Below, piece by piece: positions 57,819 to 64,000 of a DNA stretch of 64,000 nucleotides (positions within the stretch are counted from its first letter, which is position 1; every line of letters starts with the position of its first letter). Source of the stretch: Thermoplasmata archaeon (GTDB lineage: Archaea; Thermoplasmatota; Thermoplasmata; Lutacidiplasmatales; UBA184); contig JAKIWV010000001.1 in the NCBI GenBank assembly GCA_022749815.1, positions 186,001-250,000 of the forward strand. The letters run 5' to 3'. The notes below the pieces were generated by a model that saw only the letters and a list, made by a program, of their open reading frames with translations, was not told where the DNA came from and did no database searches. The position numbers were made by a program, and so were the translations under genes.

Positions 57819-57950
57819 CGCAGGTCGCTCCGCCCCGTCGGCGACTCCCGACTCCCTATAACGCCCCCGTCCTCGGGCGGTGCCTCCGCATTCGCATGCA
57901 CCCAAATCCTTAGGCCGAGAAGCGCCGGCTTCCGTCGCAGGAATACCTCC

Positions 57951-58733
57951 ATGGCTGCTTCCAGCGCGCCACCCCCATTCATCGAGCCCGCCCTCGGCGT
58001 CGTATTCGACCTCGACGGAACCCTGGTCGACAGTCAACACGACTTCCCTCGGCTCCGCAAGACCGTCGTACAGCTGGCCGAACGGCACGGGGTCCCCCCC
58101 GGTCGACTCTCGATCACCGAAACGGTGGCACGACTCCTCCGAGACGCCACGGCGATCCTCGAGCGCGAGGGGCTGCCCGAGGGGCAAGTCTTCCGGTTCG
58201 AGAAGGAGGTCAACCAGGCGATCGACACCATCGAGATGGAGGCGCTGCCGCGGACCCGGGCCACGCCCAACGCCGGACCCGTGCTCCAGGCGCTGAACGA
58301 CCAGGGCTTCCGTCTGGGCCTCCTGACTCGGAGCTCGGAGCACTTCGCCCGCTCGGCGCTCCTCAAGACCGGGCTCTCTCCGTACTTCCCCTTCCTTCGA
58401 AGCCGCAGCTCCCCCGGGCCGGTCAAACCCTCCCCCGAAGCGCTCCGTCTCCTGCTGGATACGATGGGCGTGCCCCCGGACCGAGCCGTGCTCGTGGGCG
58501 ACCAACTGCTCGACTGCGAGTGCGCGGTGGCGGCCCGGGTCCGGTTTTACGGGGTGCTCCTTCCCCCCCACGACCCGCTCTTCGTCGACACCGACCGTTT
58601 CAAGGCACATGGGGCCAGCGCCGTCGCGCAGGACCTGACCGAGCTCGCCGGGTTCTTCGGCGTAAGGGTCCCCCGGCCGCCGGCGGGCCACGGTAGGTCA
58701 GCTCCGCCGATGCCGGCGAGCGGTCCGCGCTAG
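57951..58733 (+). CDS. HAD-family phosphatase
   Basis: This is a 260-residue HAD hydrolase with motif I VVFDLDGTLVDSQ (nucleophile Asp), motif II LLTRSS, a Lys in VKPSPEALRLLLD and the acidic motif IV LVGDQLLDCECA. It resembles phosphoglycolate phosphatase-like members, but the substrate is not defined. ATG 57951 is chosen; the frame upstream overlaps sixA. The TAG stop interlocks with the oxidoreductase gene (CTAG, 58730-58733). Confidence 0.83.
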   Translation: MAASSAPPPFIEPALGVVFDLDGTLVDSQHDFPRLRKTVVQLAERHGVPPGRLSITETVARLLRDATAILEREGLPEGQVFRFEKEVNQAIDTIEMEALPRTRATPNAGPVLQALNDQGFRLGLLTRSSEHFARSALLKTGLSPYFPFLRSRSSPGPVKPSPEALRLLLDTMGVPPDRAVLVGDQLLDCECAVAARVRFYGVLLPPHDPLFVDTDRFKAHGASAVAQDLTELAGFFGVRVPRPPAGHGRSAPPMPASGPR

Positions 58734-59725
58734 GCAAGCCGCGCGAACACGTCGATGACGGCGCGCTCCGCCGTCGCCCAGGCCTCGGGGATCTGGTTCC
58801 ACCCGGACCGCAGGTCCCCCACGCAGTAGAGCCCCGGGATCGGGGATCCGGTCTCCGCCGACAGCACCCGGGCGTCCTCGTCGGTCTGGACGTACCCGTC
58901 GGGGTCGAACGCGGCACCGAGCTGATGGGGCAGGTCGCCGTGCATGTCATACCAACCCAACCCGGAGAACCCTAGATCGAATGTCCGAGTCGTACCATCC
59001 GCGAACTTCACGGTGAAGTTCTTCTCCCGAATTCCCTCGAACTTGACGATCTCCGATTCAAGCCAGGGAATCCCGGCCGTCCGGAGCTGTCGCTCCAGTT
59101 CCGCTCGTTCTGCCGCCGGCTCGCCCCCGAGGAAGAGTTCCCCGTGCGTCAGGATCTCCATCGATGCCGGCCCGAAATGCTGCAGTTCCAGGGCGAGGTT
59201 TACGGTGAAGCGGGTGGCGCCCAAGATCGCCACGGTCTTCCCGGGCAGGTCGTGACCGTCGCAGAGCTCGCAGAAGAGGACCAGGCCCTGATTCGCCCAC
59301 GGGAAGATCGGTTCGATCTTCCCCTCGACCGCCGGGATGCGGTCCACGACCCCCGGGGCCAGGATCAATGTCTTTCCGCGGACCTTCCGGGGTTGCTTGA
59401 GCCACTCGAAGTCGACCTCGAAGCCGCTCTCGGTCCGACGGGCCGCCGACGCGCGCGCCGGGGTGACATAGGTCACCCGGTCCTCGTGCTGCCGTAGCGC
59501 GGTGATCTGGCGGTCGAGGAGTTCGTGGCCGGAGATCCCTTCCGGGAACCCGGGGATATTGTCCATCCGAGGGGAGTAGTACGACCGGCTGTACTTCGGT
59601 CCCCGGTCGATTACTACCGCGGAGAAGTGGAGCAACGCTGCCTTCAGGCCGGCCTGGAGCCCGGCGTGACCCCCCCCGACGATGACGAAGTCGTAGGCCT
59701 CCTGGAGCCGAGGGAAACCGGGCAT
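58730..59725 (-). CDS. Thioredoxin-reductase-like FAD protein, atypical NAD(P)H site
   Basis: This is a 331-residue two-domain flavoprotein. The N-terminal FAD motif is FVIVGGGHAGLQAGL, and a redox CxxC is CELCDGHD where thioredoxin reductase has CATC. The second dinucleotide site, normally GxGxxA/G, is VAILGATRFTVNLALEL, so its glycine pattern is degraded. The FAD-binding end is visible (PIPGLYCVGDL). It may accept electrons from a partner other than NAD(P)H. I chose ATG 59725; the longer frame to 60082 covers the carA start region. It converges with the HAD gene with shared stop bases. Confidence 0.8.
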   Translation of the reverse strand: MPGFPRLQEAYDFVIVGGGHAGLQAGLKAALLHFSAVVIDRGPKYSRSYYSPRMDNIPGFPEGISGHELLDRQITALRQHEDRVTYVTPARASAARRTESGFEVDFEWLKQPRKVRGKTLILAPGVVDRIPAVEGKIEPIFPWANQGLVLFCELCDGHDLPGKTVAILGATRFTVNLALELQHFGPASMEILTHGELFLGGEPAAERAELERQLRTAGIPWLESEIVKFEGIREKNFTVKFADGTTRTFDLGFSGLGWYDMHGDLPHQLGAAFDPDGYVQTDEDARVLSAETGSPIPGLYCVGDLRSGWNQIPEAWATAERAVIDVFARLA

Positions 59726-59933
59726 CTTTGCCTTCGAGAGCCCGGGGGGGATTTGACGGGCGAGGGTCGTCGGGGCAAGCCCCTCCGGAGTTCCCGACGG
59801 GCCGACGGGGGAGGGACGGACCGCGAACGGGAGTTCCCGCCCAGCAAGGGTTATCACGCCAACGTTTCTGGTTCGACTTTGGGTTACCACGCGCGGAAGG
59901 TCGGCGTCCAAATCGCCGCGCCGGCGGGGGACC

Positions 59934-61040
59934 TTGTTTCTCGAGGACGGTACTCGATTCGACGGCGTCGGCTTCGGGGCGTCGACCTCCGTGGTCGGCG
60001 AGGTCGTGTTCACGACCGGAATGGTGGGATACCCCGAATCGCTCACGGATCCGTCGTTCCGGGGCCAGATCCTGACCTTCACCTACCCGCTGATCGGGAA
60101 CTACGGCGTGCCCTCCACTTCCGCCCGAGATGAATGGGGGCTCCCGCGTTTCCTCGAATCGACGGAGCTCCAGATCCGGGGCCTCGTCGTCCGTGGCCTC
60201 ACGACCCCGAGCCACTGGCAATCCCGCCGACGCGTCGAAGAGTGGCTCGAGGAATCGAACGTTCCCGGCATCGCCGGCGTCGACACCCGACGGTTGACCG
60301 AGCATCTCCGCGCCGAGGGCGTCGTTCGGGGGGCCCTGCACGTCGGGGAAACCGCGCCCTCGGACGAGGAGCTGGCCCGACGCATCCGCCAGGCACCCGC
60401 CTACGCCGACGAGGACTACATGGCCCACGTCTCGGTGAGGCGTCCCGCGGTGTATGGAGAGCCCTCCGCCCCGCTCATCGCCGTGCAGGACTGTGGGGTA
60501 AAAGCGAGCATCTTGCGCGCGGTGCTCGACCGGGGCTTCCGCGTCCTTCGACTTCCCTACGACGCACCGGTGCCGGAACGGTGGGACGGCCGTCGCGTGG
60601 AGGGCCTGGTCGTGGGCAACGGACCGGGGGACCCGGAACGCCTCACCGGAGCGATCGCCGAGATCGAGCGGGTCTCCAAGTCCGAGCTGCCGGTCCTAGG
60701 AATCTGTCTCGGGGCGCAGCTGCTGGCCCTCGCCCGCGGGGGACGGACGTTCAAGCTCAAGTACGGACACCGGGGCCAGAACAAGACCGTCTGCTTTCCC
60801 GATGGCCGGGCGATGATCGTCAGCGAGAACCACGGGTATGCCGTGTCGCCCGATTCCCTACGTGGTTCGGGATTGCTCCCTTGGGCCACGAACCCGGACG
60901 ACGGCACTTTGGAGGGATTGCGGGACCGCAAGGGCCGGATCCTCGCGTTGCAGGGGCACCCGGAAGGGCACCCAGGACCCCAGGAAGCGGGGTTCGTGTT
61001 CGACCGGTTCGCGGACCGGGTCCGGCGGAAGAGTCGATGA
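59934..61040 (+). CDS. carA: Carbamoyl-phosphate synthase, small subunit
   Basis: This is a 368-residue glutaminase subunit. LEDGTRFDGVGFG and TGMVGYPESLTDPSFRGQI mark the N-terminus; the catalytic Cys is in LGICLGAQLLALA (about residue 259) and the His-Glu in LQGHPEGHPGPQEAG (about 341). It supplies ammonia to CarB for pyrimidine and arginine synthesis. The start is TTG 59934, since no ATG or GTG occurs between it and the upstream in-frame stretch and the family begins just there. The stop overlaps carB (ATGA). Confidence 0.92.
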   Translation: MFLEDGTRFDGVGFGASTSVVGEVVFTTGMVGYPESLTDPSFRGQILTFTYPLIGNYGVPSTSARDEWGLPRFLESTELQIRGLVVRGLTTPSHWQSRRRVEEWLEESNVPGIAGVDTRRLTEHLRAEGVVRGALHVGETAPSDEELARRIRQAPAYADEDYMAHVSVRRPAVYGEPSAPLIAVQDCGVKASILRAVLDRGFRVLRLPYDAPVPERWDGRRVEGLVVGNGPGDPERLTGAIAEIERVSKSELPVLGICLGAQLLALARGGRTFKLKYGHRGQNKTVCFPDGRAMIVSENHGYAVSPDSLRGSGLLPWATNPDDGTLEGLRDRKGRILALQGHPEGHPGPQEAGFVFDRFADRVRRKSR

Positions 61041-64000
61041 AACGCCGTCGATTCGAGAAGGTCATCGTCCTCGGTTCGGGGGCCCTCAAGATCGGCGAAG
61101 CCGGCGAGTTCGACTACTCGGGCAGTCAATGCCTCCGCGCCCTCGAGGAAGAGGGCGTCTATGCGATAGTGGTCAACCCCAACATCGCCACGCTCCAGAC
61201 CGATCCTCCCAAGCTCGGAACGGTCTACCTGCAACCGGTGCGCCCCGAGTTCGTGGAACCCATCCTCGAGGCCGAGCGACCCGATGGGGTGATGCTCAGC
61301 TTCGGAGGTCAGACGGCCCTCGACTGTGGGATCCGGCTCGCCGACCGGGGCGCGTATCGACGGGCGGGGGTCCGGATTCTCGGCACACCGCTCAAGGGGA
61401 TCCGGGATACGGAGGATCGGGCCCGGTTCGTCGAGGCGATGCGCCGGGCGAAGGTACCGGTGCTGCCCAGCCGCGCCGTCTACTCCGTCGAGGAGGCCGT
61501 GGCCGCGGCGGAGACGCTCGGGCTCCCGGTCATGATCCGGGTCGCGTACACCTTGGGCGGCAAGGGCAGCGGGGTGGCGCTCGACCGGGCCGGAGTACGC
61601 GAGATCGCCGAGCGGGGTCTGCGGCTGTCCCCCGTGGGCCAGATCCTCCTCGAGCGCTACGTCGGGGACTTCAAACAGATCGAGTACGAGATCGTCCGCG
61701 ACCGGAAAAGGAACGCCCTGACGGTGTGCAACATGGAGAACGTGCTCGCGATGCGCGTACACACTGGCGACAACATCGTCGTCGCTCCTTCCCAGACCCT
61801 CAACGACTCCGAGTACCAGCTCCTCCGCCAGGCCGCCCTCCGGGCGGCGGAAGAGGTCGGCATCATCGGGGAGTGCAACATCCAGTTCGCACTCCATCCG
61901 GCCGGCGAGGAGTATTACGCGATCGAGATCAACGCGCGCCTCTCGCGCTCGAGCGCGCTCGCGAGCAAGGCGACCGGATACCCGCTGGCCTACGTGGCGG
62001 CCAAACTCGCCCTGGGCTACACTCTCCCGGAGCTCAAGAACCGGGTCACCGGGGTCACGACCGCCTGCTTCGAGCCCTCGCTCGACTACATCGTGGTGAA
62101 GCTCCCTCGCTGGGACCTCGACAAGTTCGCCCGGGCCGACCGCCGGCTCGGCCCGTCGATGAAATCCGTCGGCGAGGTCATGGGCATCGGGGCGTCGTTT
62201 CCCGAAGCGGTCCAGAAGGCGGTCCGGATGACCGACCCGACGATGGACCTCGTTCCTCCGGAGGCCGCGCGCCCGCTGGCCGAGATCGAGCCCGAGCTTC
62301 GGCAGGCGGGACCGGAGATACTTTTCCGCGTGCTCGAGGCGCTCCAGGCGGGGGCGTCGGTCGACCGCATCTCTCGACTCTCCGCCATCGACCCCTGGTT
62401 CGTGGAACAGCTCGACGACATCGTCCGCACGAGTGCCGACCTCCGGCGCGGTCGGAGCCGGACCCTCGCCCGTCCTCTGATGCGCCAGGCGAAGGAGCAG
62501 GGCTTCTCGGATCGGGCGATCGGCCGTATCACCGGTCACGCCGAAGCGGCCGTGCGGGCCCGACGCACGAAGCTCGGCATCCGACCCCGGGCCCGGATGA
62601 TCGATACGCTCGCCGGGGAATGGCCGGCCCGGACGAACTATCTCTACCTGACCTACCGGGCCGATTCCGACGATGTGACCCCGTCGCCCCCCGGGAGCGT
62701 GCTCGTCCTCGGAGCCGGCCCCTATCGCATCGGTTCAAGCGTCGAGTTCGATTGGTCGACGACGAACCTCGTCGCTGGCCTCAAGACGGAGGGGATCCCC
62801 TCGGTCTCGATCCTGAACTCGAATCCCGAGACCGTCTCGACGGACTACGACCGGTCGGACCGGCTCTACTTCGAGGAGATCACCCTCGAACGGGTCCAGG
62901 ACCTCTTCGACTTGGAGCGGTTCCGGGGAGTTGTTACCTGCGTCGGAAGCCAGCTCGCCCAGAACCTGACCCCCAGCCTGAAACGAGCCGGACTACCGGT
63001 GCTCGGAACCTCTCCCGAGGCGATCGAGACGGCCGAGGACCGCTCCCAGTTCGCCCGGCTCCTCGAGCGGCTGGGGATCCCGCAACCGGCCTGGAGGGCC
63101 TTTACGACCCTGGAGGAGGCTTCCGCTTTCGCGGACGAGGTGGGGTATCCGGTGCTGGTGCGGCCGTCGTTCGTGCTCAGCGGCCAAGCGATGCGGGTCA
63201 TCTGGGGCCGTCCGGACCTCTCCCGGTTCCTGGATGAAGCCGTCCGGATCTCCCCCGAACATCCGGTCGTGGTCACGAAATTCGTGCAAGGGGCGGACGA
63301 GCTCGAGCTGGACGCGATCTCCGACGGCGAGCGCGTGCTCGTGGCCGGGGTCCTGGAACACGTCGAGCGGGCCGGGGTTCACTCCGGCGACGCGATCTTT
63401 TCGATCCCTCCGAGACGCACCCCCGTCGCGGTGCAGGAAGAGCTCGTCCGCGCGGCGGAGCAGATCGCCCGTTCTCTGAAGATCCGCGGCCCCTTCAACA
63501 TCCAGTACCTCGTGAAGGATGGCGAGTTCCAGATCATCGAGCTCAACCTTCGCGCCAGCCGCTCCCTTCCGTTTCTGTCGAAGTTCACGGGCCTTCCCCT
63601 TATCGCCGAGGCGGCGCGGGCCCTCCTCGGGGGCCAACTTCACCAGACCGGGTGGTCCCCCCCTCCCCCCGACCGGTGGGGGGTCAAGGTGCCTCAGTTC
63701 TCCTTCCTGCAGCTCGTCGGCGCGGACCCGCTGCTCGGGGTCGAGATGCAATCGACCGGGGAGGTCGCGTGCTTTGGCTCGACGTTCCCGGATGCGCTGA
63801 TGCGGGGACTGTTCGCCGCCGGCTGGGTCCCCCCCCGCGCCGGGGGTCGCGCCTTCGTGTCGGTCGGCGGCCCGGTCCTCAAGGCGGAGATGCTCCCCGC
63901 CGTGGAGCGGCTCGCCGGTCTCGGCTTCGGACTCGCGGCCACGGAGGACACTTGGGCGTATCTCTCGCAGGCCGGCTTCGCGGATGTGAAAGTGCTCTAC
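61037..64000 (+). CDS. carB: Carbamoyl-phosphate synthase, large subunit (3' end beyond window)
   Basis: From ATG 61037 the frame stays open to the end of the window, giving 988 codons of about 1070 expected. The two ATP-grasp halves are visible: VIVLGSGALKIGEAGEFDYS at the start and VLVLGAGPYRIGSSVEFDWS near residue 557, each with grasp loops (YTLGGKGSGVALDRAG; RPSFVLSGQAMRVIWG) and metal-binding Glu/Asn (EINARLSRSSALASKATGYP; ELNLRASRSLPFLSKFTG). It makes carbamoyl phosphate from bicarbonate, ammonia and two ATP. The start overlaps the carA stop (ATGA). The C-terminal allosteric domain is cut by the window. Confidence 0.95.
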   Translation, partial: MKRRRFEKVIVLGSGALKIGEAGEFDYSGSQCLRALEEEGVYAIVVNPNIATLQTDPPKLGTVYLQPVRPEFVEPILEAERPDGVMLSFGGQTALDCGIRLADRGAYRRAGVRILGTPLKGIRDTEDRARFVEAMRRAKVPVLPSRAVYSVEEAVAAAETLGLPVMIRVAYTLGGKGSGVALDRAGVREIAERGLRLSPVGQILLERYVGDFKQIEYEIVRDRKRNALTVCNMENVLAMRVHTGDNIVVAPSQTLNDSEYQLLRQAALRAAEEVGIIGECNIQFALHPAGEEYYAIEINARLSRSSALASKATGYPLAYVAAKLALGYTLPELKNRVTGVTTACFEPSLDYIVVKLPRWDLDKFARADRRLGPSMKSVGEVMGIGASFPEAVQKAVRMTDPTMDLVPPEAARPLAEIEPELRQAGPEILFRVLEALQAGASVDRISRLSAIDPWFVEQLDDIVRTSADLRRGRSRTLARPLMRQAKEQGFSDRAIGRITGHAEAAVRARRTKLGIRPRARMIDTLAGEWPARTNYLYLTYRADSDDVTPSPPGSVLVLGAGPYRIGSSVEFDWSTTNLVAGLKTEGIPSVSILNSNPETVSTDYDRSDRLYFEEITLERVQDLFDLERFRGVVTCVGSQLAQNLTPSLKRAGLPVLGTSPEAIETAEDRSQFARLLERLGIPQPAWRAFTTLEEASAFADEVGYPVLVRPSFVLSGQAMRVIWGRPDLSRFLDEAVRISPEHPVVVTKFVQGADELELDAISDGERVLVAGVLEHVERAGVHSGDAIFSIPPRRTPVAVQEELVRAAEQIARSLKIRGPFNIQYLVKDGEFQIIELNLRASRSLPFLSKFTGLPLIAEAARALLGGQLHQTGWSPPPPDRWGVKVPQFSFLQLVGADPLLGVEMQSTGEVACFGSTFPDALMRGLFAAGWVPPRAGGRAFVSVGGPVLKAEMLPAVERLAGLGFGLAATEDTWAYLSQAGFADVKVLY

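Noticed and set aside
60557-62539. 660-codon minus-strand frame opposite carAB
   Set aside because: Antisense of strongly conserved carA and carB; composition is typical of GC-rich shadow frames.

Overview
The window is a GC-rich (roughly two thirds G+C by eye), densely packed archaeal chromosome segment. Archaeal markers are spread along it: Alba, transcription factor S, RNA polymerase subunit L, archaeosine synthase with its PC-KPY signature, a Taw2-type wyosine enzyme, KptA, a Hef/FANCM-type helicase, archaeal-type AsnRS and ProRS ends, TrmB, HTH_10 and PadR regulators, UbiA, tRNA genes without encoded CCA, and TATA-like boxes 25-35 bases before many starts (mostly leaderless). A mesophilic GC-rich lineage such as a Thermoplasmatota relative would fit, but that is inference. 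No rRNA, CRISPR array or intact transposase was seen.

Layout. 1-10.6 kb: end of proS, a STAND-type TPR ATPase, a MenG-like methyltransferase, an aminotransferase, taw2, a TrmB regulator, aspartase, a DUF1614-RDD membrane fusion, alba. 10.7-22.3 kb: tRNA-Leu(GAG), zinc-ribbon proteins, asnS-TFS, purD, rpoL-kptA, an aldehyde dehydrogenase, a glycosyltransferase, a Hef-like helicase, dut. 22.5-30.4 kb: a PadR-regulated ABC exporter, an HTH_10 regulator, an overlapping ubiD-ubiA pair, arcS, tRNA-Val(TAC). 30.5-33.9 kb: a small, less GC-rich island bounded by the tRNA-Val 3' end and a 17-base copy of it, carrying a DUF488 gene and partner, a membrane-anchored helical protein and a VapBC pair. 34-45.6 kb: small accessory genes, two methyltransferases, HIT protein, aconitase, DoxX-like protein, formate-THF ligase. 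45.8-57.8 kb: a phosphate/polyphosphate block (AbrB-PhoU protein, PstS-C-A-B, PhoU, a DNA methyltransferase, CHAD protein, Ppx, two thymidylate-kinase-like paralogues, SixA). 57.9-64 kb: HAD phosphatase, thioredoxin-reductase-like protein, carA and carB (cut by the window end).

How it works together. The phosphate block joins uptake, PhoU control, polyphosphate binding and turnover, and possibly nucleotide phosphorylation. menG with ubiD-ubiA suggests menaquinone synthesis. taw2, arcS, kptA, asnS and proS give a tRNA modification and charging theme. Gene packing is extreme: five convergent pairs overlap by exactly four bases with interlocked stop codons. Items most worth a second look are the tRNA-Val island, the tandem kinase-like pair whose second member has Arg for the P-loop Lys, the likely CTG start of formate-THF ligase, and the inverted repeat just before rpoL.
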